From assembly GCA_014621425.1 (NCBI GenBank), contig JAANBB010000271.1, forward strand, positions 1 to 55,406: a stretch of 55,406 nucleotides of DNA. The letters run 5' to 3'. The number at the start of each line of letters is the position of its first letter. Position 1 is the stretch's first letter. The notes beneath the pieces are model-generated. The model did no database searches and was not told where the DNA came from. It saw only the letters and a list, made by a program, of their open reading frames with translations. Made by a program: the position numbers and the translations under genes. The DNA is from Cylindrodendrum hubeiense (Eukaryota > Ascomycota > Sordariomycetes > Hypocreales > Nectriaceae). This document shows, piece after piece, positions 21,859 to 33,010 of the stretch.

Positions 21859-22404
21859 TAAGAAACCCACCCAACCAAGAACCTCGTGCCCTCTTTGCTC
21901 GCTTGGGAGTCAAGTGGCATCCAGAGTCTAACACTGTCTAACACTGTTTAGCGCCACCACCTCTCCCACTACCACCTCCACTCCTGCCCTCCCCAAGCCC
22001 CCCGTCACGTAAGCGCTCTGAAGTTTGCTTGCGACTCAAGCATCAAGAGGGACACAAGCTGACTCCTCTAGCTCATCCAGCCTCGCCAAGACCAACCCCT
22101 ACCAGTCCGACTCCGACTCTGACGGCCAGGCCCGTGGCGGACGCCGTGGCGCCAAGCAGCAGTTCGTTGTTCCTCTGCCCACCTCCACCGGTCTCTCTCA
22201 GCCCGCCGGTAAGTCACAGGAACTTCCCTGCACCCCCAAGAACCATTGCTGACGAACCCTGCAGGCCAGCTCCTCCGTGGTGCTACCGACGAGAACGGCA
22301 ACCAGAAGTCCGCCGCTCTCCTCGTCGGCATCAAGCTCGACCTTGAGGCCGAGGTCCACCTGACTGCCCGCATCAAGGGTGACATCTGTGTCGGTCTTTA
22401 CTAA
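21838..22404 (+). CDS. Small conserved protein of unknown function (117 aa)
   Basis: Four exons are inferred: 21838-21857 (mostly N), 21952-22008, 22072-22208 and 22265-22404. Three introns (94, 63 and 56 bp) have good acceptors and phases that agree throughout, giving 117 aa. The N-terminal half is Thr/Pro/Ser-rich (ATTSPTTTSTPALPKPPVTS), then an acidic-serine patch (NPYQSDSDSDGQARGG), a basic GRRGAK and the compact C-terminal block FVVPLPTSTGLSQPAGQLLR to DICVGLY. The C-terminal block has the regular alternation of a beta-strand domain. No signal peptide or membrane segment is visible, though the masked exon limits this. I recall no named family. The TATA box and CT-rich leader suggest high or inducible expression. 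The start is inference because its third base is N; only the phase and position support it. Confidence 0.72.
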
Positions 22405-24611
22405 GCTACTCGTCCTTGTCTGATTCCGATGGTGATTGGATCCAAGCATGGGAGCACGAGATGATGATACACGAGAATGGTGACAACCCTGCCAATGCTC
22501 TACTCTTTGATGAGCAGTGAATATAGCAACCTCTCGAGGTGGCTCAGGGTGTCAGAAGTTGGGATTTTCTTTGTTCAGGATTGGCATATATAAAACTTAG
22601 TTCAGTAGCAGAGTATCAATACAGCTCATGACTACTACTTCATCTTCCACGACGCATTCCCTGATATGAATTGACCTAACCCAGACGGTACCACATCATC
22701 TGTTCACCCAATTGGAAGAACCATCCCATCTTTTGAACCCGCTTGCGACGCTCGATTAAATCTTGACTGAGTTAAATTGCCCCACGTCCGACTAGCCTGT
22801 TGTCTCAGCCTTAGTGGCCGCCATTCGGCCCACGTTTTGCCACAGTAAGTTGGACAGAACTCGACCAACACAGGGGTAATTAGTGCCTGAGCTCTTACTC
22901 AATCGCTATCTCATTCAATAGATAATACTGCAGCACAGAAAACATTGAACACAGTTGGCATTATTCACCGTTACTTCATGATAGTAAACATGACGTCAGT
23001 TTCATGCTCTAGTACAAGGTGCTCTTCAAATCGTTCTAGACCATTGAACTTTCGTGGCATTCCAATCCAATTGGAGATGTATGTGTCCGGATCACAGCTC
23101 TCAATTCCATCTTCTTCGTAATCTAGCAACTTCCAATTGTTTGATTTCTTAGATTCGGATACCAGCGGTATGGCTGATTGCGAATTTCTATTGCATTCCT
23201 AGAAACTCGTCTTCTTTGTTTAGTCTGTCTATTTGAGAGCTCCTTGTTAGATTATTCGTCTAATAAGCATCATCTGTTGCTCCGGGCCTCGTGAATGATA
23301 CTTGTTACAACTCGTTCAACCAGACTTCGTCAATTAGATTAAGCCTCCAACAGCTGATAACATTAGGTAGGGGCCAACTATAAGCAAATATTCTTCAGGG
23401 TATTTAGGTTTATAACAAAACCCAAGTGGTCTCTTTGACATGTTGTGGAAAAGTATGCTCAGTGTTACACCTCTTGAGTTGCCTACCTTGACATCAATTG
23501 ATCTGCACCACACTTGACAAAAAGAGAGAAGGAAGCCCCAATATTGCAAATCTCAACCTCCAACCCTCCAAACAACCAAACCTACTATAGCATTATAAAT
23601 ATTGATTCAAGGATTGGGGTGGAAACTGGTTATGTTGGAGATAACCGTGGCCTGTGCTACCCTGGAGAAGTGAGCCTCCGCAGTCAGACCAACTGAGCAC
23701 GGACTCTCCGAACGGCTGAGATTCAACGGGCGAAGAACCCCTTGATCCCAGTTCCCAAATGAACCCGTGATTTAACGTGAATGCAGGCGTCATCCTTCAG
23801 TTTGAACATTGCGCAATCCTTTTGCGGGAAGTCGCGGGGATAATGCTGACACCCAATGAGCCCATAAGACCAACCTTCGTCACGTACGATATAAGTTAGC
23901 AGTCAGGCGATAAGAGAAGAGCTGGTTCATTAATTGCAACACTTGTGTAACATCGTTTAGATCCTAGACCGCCAGTTGAGATTCCGACATCATCCCACGG
24001 GCTGGAAAAGAGGCGGGCGCCATGGGGTATCCGTGGTGCAGGGACACGAGTAAGTTGTCGTACCCATACATGGATCACCCCAGGTTTCCTTGCACCGAGG
24101 GACCCATGATGCTGCACCTCGACCCGGGAGTCTTAACTGGCGTGTATACCCGTACCCAATGGTTTGGATGCACGCAGCACGATATTGCATCGGGTGCGGG
24201 ATTGCGGGTGGTGCCGGACTCACAGCCAACAGCATAACTAAACACCGTGAAGGTCGGCAAGAAAAATGTCCGGTGACTAGTGTAAACCTTTATTTGAGCC
24301 ATGCATTAGTTGATTGTACGTGGTCATGAGCAAACAGTGCATGAGGAAACCACCTCGGTATGAAGGCCTGCTGCCGGTGAAGAAGCTCGGGCTGGTGGTG
24401 GAGGTGGTTGACGATGGCGGAATAACCGGATGATCCGTCGCCGGTCCGTCCGAAGAAGCAAGCTCATGTTGCAGCTGTTGACGGCCCGACGCGTCTACAC
24501 GCGTTGGGAAGGGTTTGGAGTGAATCATCTAGAGAGGGAAGCAGAATAAACAAAGACACCAGTTTCCCGCTTCTGTAGAAGTCGTCAACTGCCCAGCGCC
24601 GCACCGTCACG
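22405..24611. other. AT-rich gene desert, right part
   Basis: This 2.2-kb spacer holds the 3' region of the 117-aa gene and the promoter of the helicase gene. The 22.5-23.7 kb part is AT-rich with no coding potential. Open frames near 24 kb overlap on both strands and do not resemble known proteins. No element ends or transposase motifs were seen. Confidence 0.5.
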
Positions 24612-27600
24612 ATGCCTCAGTCAGTGAAGCGCAGCCACGAGCTCATCGACCTGACAGGCGATGATAGTGACACGGACGAATCCCACGGCAAGCGGCCCGC
24701 TTTGGCGCGGCGCCCGCCACCCCAGCGAGATGGGCTCAATGCCAGGGCAACACCAGTCTATCCACCGGGATTAGGTGGTACAAGCGTGTATGGCGCAGTT
24801 CCACAGAGCTCGAACGCCTACGCCGCGTCTCAGCTGGTACCCGTTATTGAACCGGAGACTTTGGATCTAACGCAGGACGACGATGAACCTGCTCGTGAGC
24901 TGTACGGGACTTTTGGTGCGTGTTCTGTGACGAGTGCTTGCTCCTGCATAACCTGACGCATCACAGCGGGGAAGATTGTCGGGATAAGATACTACAGAGG
25001 TTATGCGTCGCCAGGAGAGATGGTTCTCTGCAGAAGAGAGCCCCAGAATCAGGTTGGTGGCTTTGCTGTGAACTGCGCATCCAATCTGAGACACTGTGTC
25101 TTGGTGGTTGCTGCAGCCCGGGAACATGGAGAAACTAATAGCTCAACCAGTATGATCCAAACGCGATCCGAGTGGACAACGTTGTCGGCGACCAGATTGG
25201 CCATCTCCCGCGCAAGGTTGCCGAGAAGATCTCACCGTACATGGTAAATAATACCTTAGAACACATCCTATTGCATTCTAACTCCATCCCAGGATCGTGG
25301 CGATGTTACCGTCGAGGCTCAGCTCACAGGCGAGAAGGGCTTCTACGACTGCCCCGTCAATCTCTTCTTTTTTGGCTCAAGCGACCCAACCGAGCGTGCC
25401 AGGATCGAGGAACTTCTGAAGAAGGATAAGCTTGCCAAGGCCACTGAGCTGAAGAACACTAGGGTAGATGCTGAGGCTCGGAGGAAGGTCATGGGGCTGA
25501 CCGGTGCGAGCACCGTGAACGGCCTCGCACCGGATGGCGTTATCCAGACTGAGCCGGAGGTGTCGCTTGAGGATCTCCTGAAGACCAGTGAGGCCGTTGA
25601 GATGCGCAAGGGGGGAGATGCCATCAAGACCCTGGCCATCGGGGAAGACCAGTTGGAGCAGATGCCAAAGGCTGATCAGCCTGCCCGGCTGAAGGCGCAG
25701 CTTCTGCCCTACCAACTTCAGGTATGTCCACCAGAGCGTGGATGTAAGTGCAACTGCTAACCGTTACACAGGGCTTGGCTTGGATGACTTCCAAAGAGAA
25801 ACCCGAATTTTCCCAAAAAGGGTCTAACAATGTTGTTCAACTCTGGAAACTCGACAGCAAAGGCCGGTATTGGAACATTGCATCTGACTTTGTCACTTCG
25901 TCTCCACCGAAACTCCTTTGCGGAGGAATCCTCGCCGACGACATGGGCCTGGGCAAGACGCTGCAGGTCATCAGTCTCATCCTGACAGGCGGGCCGGGGT
26001 CTACTTTGATCGTCGCCCCCGTCAGCGTCATGAGCAACTGGGAGCAGCAGATCCAGCGACACGTCCATGCCGACCAGCTGCCCAGCATCTTCATCTACCA
26101 TGGTGACAAGAAGGCGACGGCCCAGGAGCTGATGAAGTATGACGTTGTTATCACCAGCTACGGGAAGCTTTCCCGGGAGCGCGAGGGGGGTGTTAGCAAA
26201 GTGCTGCTGTCACCGGCCATCGAGTGGCGCAGAGTTGTCCTGGACGAGGGCCATACGATTCGCAACGCCAGAACCAAAGCTGCTCTCGCCGCGTGCGACC
26301 TCAAAGCTAAGTCTCGATGGGTTCTGACTGGAACTCCGATGTAAGTTCCCTTGCACCCCTAATTAAACTATTTTGTTGAGCTATCGCTAATGGAATACAG
26401 CATCAACTCTGTCAAGGACTTGCACTCGCTTGTCAAGTTCCTCCATATTACCGGAGGTATCGAGCAGCTCGAGATCTTCAACGCCAAAATCACTCGCCGT
26501 CTAGGTTCCAACGATAGAAGCGCTCAGATCCTACTCCAGGCGCTGATGCAAGACCTGTGTCTCCGGCGCAAGAAGGACATGAAGTTTGTGGATCTCAAAC
26601 TGCCAGAGAAGAAGGAGTTCATCCACCGAATTCCGTTCCGACAGGAAGAGAAGCACAAGTACGATGCTTTGCTGTATGTCTTCACTCTCATCGTTCGGCT
26701 CGGAGTGATAGCTTACAAAATTACAGGTCAGAAGCCAGGGGTGTCTTGGAAGAATACCGGGCGAATTCCGCGGCAGGCCAAAAGGGCCGCTTCCAGAACG
26801 TCCTCGAACGCCTGCTTCGCCTCCGACAAACGTATGTATCCCCACTCTATTCATTATCATATTAACTTATCATTTTCTAGCTGCAACCATTGGACACTCT
26901 GCAAGCAGCGCATCACCGATATCCTCAAGCTACTCGAAGACCAAGACGTTGTCGTCCTCAACGACGAGAACCGCGAGCTGCTCCAAGAAGCCCTGCGCCT
27001 CTACGTCGAGACCCAAGAGGACTGCGCCATCTGCTACGACACGCCCACTGCCCCAGTCATAACGCTTTGTCGCCATGTGTTTTGCAGACCCTGCATAGTC
27101 CGCGCCATTGAGGTTCAAGGCAAGTGCCCCATGTGCCGCAACAAGCTCACCGAGGAGTCGTTGCTGGAACCCGCGCCCGAGACGGCCGGCGACGAGGCGC
27201 CCGCTTTCGACTCGGAGACTCAGAGCTCCAAGACGGAGGCGATGCTGCAGATCGTACAGGCCACGCTGCGCAATGACGGATCCAAGGTCATCATTTTCTC
27301 GCAGTGGACGTCGTTCCTCAACATCCTGCAAAGCCAGCTTCAGGCTGCGGATATCAAGTTTACCCGCGTCGACGGGAGCATGAAGGCAGACCATCGGGAC
27401 CGCGCCATCGACGCCCTCGACAACGACCCGGACACGCGTGTCATGCTTGCAAGTCTTGCCGTGTGCAGTGTCGGTCTCAACCTTGTCTCTGCCGACACCG
27501 TTATTCTCTCCGATAGTTGTAAGCCAGCCCACTTCCCATGCTGTCGAGAACTCTCTAACCTTTACTTTCTACGCGCAGGGTGGGCACCAGCCATTGAAGA

Positions 27601-27808
27601 CCAGGCCGTCGACCGCGTCCACCGTCTGGGCCAGACGCGCCCAACAACAGTTTGGCGCCTCGTCATGGAAGGCTCTGTCGAAGAGCGCGTGCTAGACATC
27701 CAGCAGGAGAAGCGGGAGTTGGTCACCAAGGCTTTCCAGGAGAAAACAGGCCGGGGAAAGAAGGCCAAAGATACCCGCATGGCAGATATCCTCAAGTTGC
27801 TTGGTTGA
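24612..27808 (+). CDS. HIRAN-SNF2-RING DNA translocase, HLTF/RAD5-like
   Basis: The product combines a HIRAN DNA-end-binding domain, an SNF2 ATPase and a RING E3 ubiquitin ligase, as in HLTF and yeast Rad5, which remodel stalled forks and polyubiquitinate PCNA. Nine exons: 24612-24915, 24967-25052, 25151-25243, 25293-25721, 25772-26340, 26401-26673, 26727-26831, 26881-27518 and 27579-27808; introns are 49-98 bp; the protein is 908 aa. HIRAN spans about 100-195. Walker A is DDMGLGKT (360-367), the DExH box is DEGH (462-465). The RING inserted between the helicase lobes has C668, C671, C683, H685, C688, C691, C702 and C705. The C-terminal lobe ends with DQAVDRVHRLGQTR. The N-terminus carries two SUMO-interaction-like motifs, LIDLTGDDSD (11-20) and LDLTQDDDE (84-92). 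Orthology to Rad5 rather than another fungal HIRAN-SNF2 protein is not certain. Confidence 0.92.
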
Positions 27809-28129
27809 TTTATGATACGAGGCGGCATTGGGTTTGAGGACTTTACACGGAGTTATTATGCCTTGATCAGGCTACTTAAGATTTCGTGGTTGCAGAAGCG
27901 GAAAAGTTGGCGTTGATTTTGACCATATGGAGGCCCATAACGGCGAGGCCTGGACATTGCTCCATCAACGAGTTTGATGAAAAATACTTGATTGTCATTG
28001 ACATATTATGCCATTATTGATTTGTTTTTCTGCAATCTACGTGACTTTTTACACCGGGTAGGTTCTGTTTTCACCCCTTCCTTGGGATACTATACAGGTC
28101 GGTTGGCCATAGGCTCAAGACCGAAAAAT
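27809..28129. other. Convergent 3' regions
   Basis: This AT-rich spacer of 321 bp lies between the stops of the helicase gene (+) and NCA2 (-). It should contain both 3' untranslated regions; nothing else is seen. Confidence 0.5.
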
Positions 28130-30255
28130 TTACTTCAGCCACTTGCCGTAGGCCCATCGGATGCGCTCCAGGGCCCTGGCCTGCAGCTGAATGCCCTTCA
28201 TATTGGAGAGGTCATCCAGGTCCTCGAGGAATTCCCTCCCAATGTCACGGGGCATTAGTCGATCGACGAGGTTGCGCAGGACGTGTACTTCGCACAACAA
28301 GAGACCATGATCCTTGTATGATAGGAGGTTGCTCTCCGTGGGACGAGCCTCGGAGAGGATACGGTCGATGTTTCGAAGGACGCGCACAGCCTTGCCGGCC
28401 TTGGCTGAGTTGCGCTGCCCAGATCGTCCCCCGAAGATACCGCGCAGGTATTGGAAGAGACCGACCGACACGATGACACCGGGAGTGAGACCGACGAAGC
28501 CGAATACCAGTTCTTGACTCTTGAGGAGGGAGTCGATGCCTGTCATGGCAACCTCCAGATCAACCTTTGTCTTCTGAACTTGGATTAGGAGTGATCGGAC
28601 CAGGTCGCCCCGAATCGCGCCCATCAGAGGACTCTGCAGGTCCTGCTCGAATGCTCGCAGCACCGGGGTCACATCGCCCTCGGCGACCTTTGATCGAATC
28701 TCGGCGATTTGAATGTCGGTTAGAGGCATTCCGCTGGTCGAAGCGAAATGGGGTTTGTCGAGAGCGAAGTCAACCACCATGCGTTCGAGACTTTCGCGGT
28801 CAGCCTTGAGACTATCCCGGCTCATGATGGCGATTTCACTCGTCTTATCATGACGGATTGTTTGAATGACCCTTCCCGTTGGTTCCACAACCCAGTTGAA
28901 CCAGAAATCCTGGACTGTCGCCCCAAAGTCGAGGAACCAGTTTACAATATCAGCCTTTCGGTTGAATAGGATTCGTAGGATGGTTGTTGACGAGAGAAGG
29001 CCGACACTCGCAATGAGCCAATATCGCACAAATGGGGAAGGTGGGCCGTTTTCGGTCGCAAGACCTTTCATAACTGTAAGGTGCTCAGGGAGCGTGTTGT
29101 CGATGATCTGGAGTAGTCGTCGGGCGAGGATTGCAGGCCGTTCAGTTGCGTTGCTATCCTCTAGGTGAACCGAGAGCTCGGGGTCCTCTTCGACGCCAGC
29201 AAACACCTTGTCTTCAAAATCGTTGATGTTGACATCCAGAGTGCAGACCTCCTTGAGGACCATGTCAATGAGGGCAACACTACGCTCAACCACACCCTTA
29301 AGATCGTGATGATCCTGCATCTCAGCCTTGTCGTCATCGGGGCCGAACTGCAATCCCTCGTCCATCAAAACGCCAAGTCCGCTAGCAGTGATCTCTCTCA
29401 ATTTCCTGAGCTGAGCTTGCTTCCGACGAGCTTCCGCACGACAAAGAGCCACCGGCGACAAGACCTTACGTTGGATGTTGGCAAAAGAACGCTCCCGTAT
29501 GCTGTCCTGAACGATGCCATAAAACTGTTTCCACTGTTGCGAGAGTCCAGTCCTTGTTGAGTCTACGAAGTCGCCCGGGGCGGACTGTATAGAACCAGAT
29601 CGGAGACGCAGCTTGGTCGTGTTGTAGACTTCTTGAGACCAAGCCCATAGGCGCACAGGTGAGGTTTGAACGGTGTACAGGCTGCTGTAGGTGTATGAGC
29701 TGAGGACATCATCCCAATACCAGATGTCGTCGTTGAGAGGGATGATTTGTTCTAGCAGGGTGTTGAGAACAACACCGTGGAGGTGGATGGTGGCTTTGCT
29801 GACGAGAAGCCACTCGATCTCATTTTCATAAGGACTTTTCAAGGCATCAACATGAGAAGGCCTCACAACAGCACCTGGTGCAGCAGGGATGCCGGACTGG
29901 GTGAGTAGGCTTCGGATGCGCCATGCTGGGATGAGAGGGTTGGAGGATGAGGTGCTGAGAGACTGGACGATGCGGAGCAGGTGCTCGAGGCGAGGAGAAG
30001 AGAAGGCATTGGCGACGGTGAAGCCCCGGTCATCGGGTTCAGAGCGTCCATCCTCAGACGGATCCTCTGAGAGGACGGGGAGACGATCCAGATAGGCGTC
30101 GAGGCGCCGCACCTGGCTATTGACGAGGTTAGCATTACCAAGACAAAAGTCAGCTCAGCCAAGGCCAGGGCGAGACATGGGGACGAAGTAGACGGGGTGT
30201 GGCATGGCTAAGTAAGAGTCAGGGGTGGGCGGACGAACTCGGAGACAAGACTCAT
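28130..30255 (-). CDS. NCA2: Nuclear control of ATPase protein 2 (Nca2)
   Basis: Nca2 is a mitochondrial membrane protein needed in yeast for correct expression of mitochondrially encoded ATP synthase subunits 6 and 8. The large exon 28130-30116 encodes 662 codons; a 17-nt first exon (30239-30255) adds MSLVSD through a 122-bp intron with donor GTTCGT and acceptor TCAATAG, giving 667 aa and the N-terminus MSLVSDQVRRLDAYLDRL. Diagnostic blocks are NEIEWLLVSKATIHLHGVVL, the long central helical region, and two hydrophobic segments in the C-terminal NCA2 domain: WLIASVGLLSSTTILRILF (about 375) and LVFGFVGLTPGVIVSVGLFQ (about 565). The large exon has no ATG at its 5' end in frame before residue VRRLD, so an upstream exon is required. 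The donor is unusual and an alternative (phase 0 donor two codons later) would change only two residues. Confidence 0.88.
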
Positions 30256-30675
30256 GATGAGCAGAGGAAGAACCCAGACTTTGACAACACAACCAGTTTC
30301 AGCCTCGGCAGGCACAGCATCAGCCAACAGGCACAGCTCGCAGGAGCAGGTTCAGCGGCAGCAGGGCACAGAGGGCAAAGAGGGCCGCAGGCAGGGGGTG
30401 GGCACGCCGTCGAGCAACTGACTGGTCAATGGCAGATCCCCATACAGCCACCGGAAGCTTGACGGAGCGGAAGACCACAGTCGGGACGGAGGTGCAGGCG
30501 GCGGCAGACTGGAGACGGCTGACGGGCAGACGAAGAGCCGCAAATCGACTTGGCCGAAGGCACGGGACCACGGGGGCACGGGACAACGGGCGGCGGATCG
30601 GAGGAGGGTGTGGTGGCCCTGGTGGCCCTGGTGGGTTTTGGTGGTGGATTGTGGTGTGTGCGTGACTGGAGGCGG

Positions 30676-30735
30676 AGTGACTGGGTGACTGACTGGGTGA
30701 CTGACTGGATGACGGACTGGGTGACTGGGTGACTG
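30676..30735. repeat. Imperfect GACTGGGT tandem array
   Basis: GTGACTGGGTGACTGACTGG-type units are repeated about five times with small changes (one copy GACTGGATGACG). It is a degenerate minisatellite in the NCA2 upstream region. Confidence 0.8.
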
Positions 30736-30844
30736 CGTCTTCGTGTGTGTGCCAGGCCTGTCCCAGACTTCGCATTCGCAGTGTGCTCGCAGTGTGCAGC
30801 CGGCAGTGTGTATTGATTGTGCTTACTACGTCGGCGTCGGCGTT

Positions 30845-30862
30845 GGCTTAGGCTTAGGCTTA
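30845..30862. repeat. Three copies of GGCTTA
   Basis: The hexamer GGCTTA is repeated three times. It resembles a telomere unit (TTAGGC), but fungal telomeres are normally TTAGGG and three internal copies are too few to be an interstitial telomere. Confidence 0.8.
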
Positions 30863-32247
30863 GGGCGCGTGTGCTGGGCAACGGAGCGGAGGCGGGCTGT
30901 GGGGAAGCTGGCTGTCAGCCCAGACGGTGACGGTGACGGTACGGATACGGACATCAATTACGTCGGCACACGACGGGCAATGGCATCACACCACACGGAC
31001 AGGCCCGGATGCCTGGGAGCCGAGAGAACGGCGCGATGTGGCCGGGGCGGAGGTCGCCAGTAACAAGAGACGTCAGCCCGGCCGGCGAGGGTCAAACTGT
31101 AAGACCGGGTCGTGTTAGTGAGGACGTGGATTGCAGTGGCTTGGGCTGGCCTGGGCGAGATGAGTGTCCGAGCATGTGAATGAGTAAGTGACGAGGGGGA
31201 CCTTGGCGTGGCGTGGATGGCCAACACCAACTCCAGTGCCTGCGTGCCTTGTGAATGCGAGTGTGTGCGTGCGGAGCTGTTGAGATGCACTGCCCTGGCT
31301 TGATTCGACGTCGCAGGCTGTTTGAGAGAGGCGCGGAATACACAGTCGACGGCTGTGGTTGGGCGCTTCGGTCGATGACGGACCGGCCGCGGGATGGCAG
31401 AGAAAGACGGTGGAGGGTGTCCGCACGTCGGTATTAGTATTCGTATTCGGATTGTGAACCCGTTCCAAACAAAGCAACAACCACAAACCACAAACCGCAA
31501 ACCAGAGAACCACGAGCCTACCGACGGCGCCCGGGAGAGGACGTGTTGTCTGCCTGGATAAAATTTCAAATGCAAGGGCCTGTATTGGATGCCCGGATGA
31601 AACAAGGTCGAAAAGTAACCAGGGCACAGCGCGAAGTATTCGGATGTCGGAGAGGCTGATGAGGCGCCGTGACACGAAGGCGAAGGCGAAGACGAAGACG
31701 ACGGGTCCGATCGATGAGATCATCCGCCGGGCGCCAGGCGAACCAACGGCCTGCATGATAAGATGATACTTGGTGGGCCACCCGCAAGTGGTTGCAATGC
31801 GACGTAGCTCATCATCTCCCGCTCCCCATCCCTGGATGTGGCGGCGGGCGGCAGCGTCCATCCGCCAGCACGTCGAGGTGTCAGAACCCAAAAAGACCAC
31901 ACCACTTTCCCCAAATGTTTGCAATAGTTTGCTGATGAACGCTGCTCGGGAGGGCTCTGGGCCGGGCGGGGCCATCTACCATCCCTCGCCCAAATACCGT
32001 CTGAGGGTCGGCAGTGGTACAAGGTAAACAATATCGATCCATCATCACCAACCCCTGGAAGTTCATTTTCGTTCTCTCGCCACTGGTCCATCCAGGGGAC
32101 GCGCAAATGTCAGTATCAGCTGTCACGGCCTGTGCCAGATCCGGCGACAGGGGGAACAGCGAGATGCCGAGGGCGCCTGGAAGCACTGTTTCCTGGGTTG
32201 GACCGGCCGTTCTAGTTCAATCGCTTTAGAAAAAACGCCTGGCCTGT

Positions 32248-32273
32248 GGCGATGGCGGGCAAAGGCCATCGCC
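32248..32273. repeat. 9-bp inverted repeat upstream of ERG25
   Basis: GGCGATGGC (32248-32256) and GCCATCGCC (32265-32273) are exact reverse complements with an 8-bp spacer. They could form a hairpin or be a dyad binding site about 740 bp before the ERG25 start. No known factor is assigned. Confidence 0.6.
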
Positions 32274-33010
32274 CAGCTCAGTTCGTAGATTATCGCCCTT
32301 GACCGCCTTCAATTGCCGCCTCTATCTCATCTCCCAACCCGGAGAGGGTGATATGGATGGTTCTCACTGGGGCCGCCGAGTGGTCCATGTGGTCCCCTGA
32401 AAAAACTCCCGTCAGATCCCGCACCTCTTGGGGCGGTGACGGCAGTTTACAGCTTCATCGCCCGTTGATGGCCCTGGGGCAGCCCGTACGGCCCCGTGAA
32501 TGTCCTGCACCTAGCCCCGGATGCCGGAACTTCGAATTTGGCAGTGGGCTCATATGGAACCATTTGTGCCATTCGCCGCCATCTTTTCGAGCCGCACGGG
32601 CCAATGGTGCCAGGGGCTAGGGACTGTGGGTGGTAGGCTCCGTCCCGACGAAAGTGGAAGGGTCCCCCTGTGGTCCCCTCCTGCTTTCCCATTCCTTGGG
32701 TGCGGCTGCCCTGTGACTGGCCAAATTAGCATATCCAAGTGGGCGGGTGGGTGTGCCCGCCAAGCCGCCGCCCCAATTGGATCTGGCGCGCGGCGGGCAG
32801 TTGAGGAAATGATAAAACCTCCCCAACAGCCACTACCCGTTTTCCTCCCTATCACCACCATCGCCGACCTCTTCAAGAGCCGCCTTCTTCGACGACTCTG
32901 AATCGTTGAACCCTCGGTGCTTGCAGGTCTCTCCTTTCAGAGACCTTCGTCTCCTTTCATATCCCTTTTGCACAGCCGTCGCAAAATCTCCATCGGAGTC
33001 AACCGCAACC

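Larger units (their letters stand above)
30256..33010. promoter_or_regulatory. Divergent GC-rich spacer NCA2/ERG25, 2.75 kb
   Basis: The spacer carries the NCA2 and ERG25 promoters and leaders. It is GC-rich, repeat-bearing and open in several frames at once (for example 31115-31975 on the minus strand), which reflects composition. None of the frames has a domain, a clean start or splice-linked continuation. A 9-bp inverted repeat lies at 32248-32273, and a CCAATTGG string near 32773 fits a CCAAT element ahead of ERG25. Confidence 0.45.

Noticed and set aside
22025..22252. Alternative 75-codon reading for the 117-aa gene starting from TTG
   Set aside because: It would begin in an intron with a non-ATG codon and stops inside the next intron; the spliced four-exon model keeps phase throughout.
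30845..30862. Telomere-like GGCTTA repeats
   Set aside because: Only three copies, with a unit unlike the usual fungal TTAGGG; the window is otherwise full of housekeeping genes and not telomeric.
31115..31975. 286-codon minus-strand frame upstream of ERG25
   Set aside because: The composition is that of GC-rich random sequence, hydrophobic and His/Thr/Ser-rich parts follow repeats, and parallel frames are equally long. No start context or splice extension supports it.
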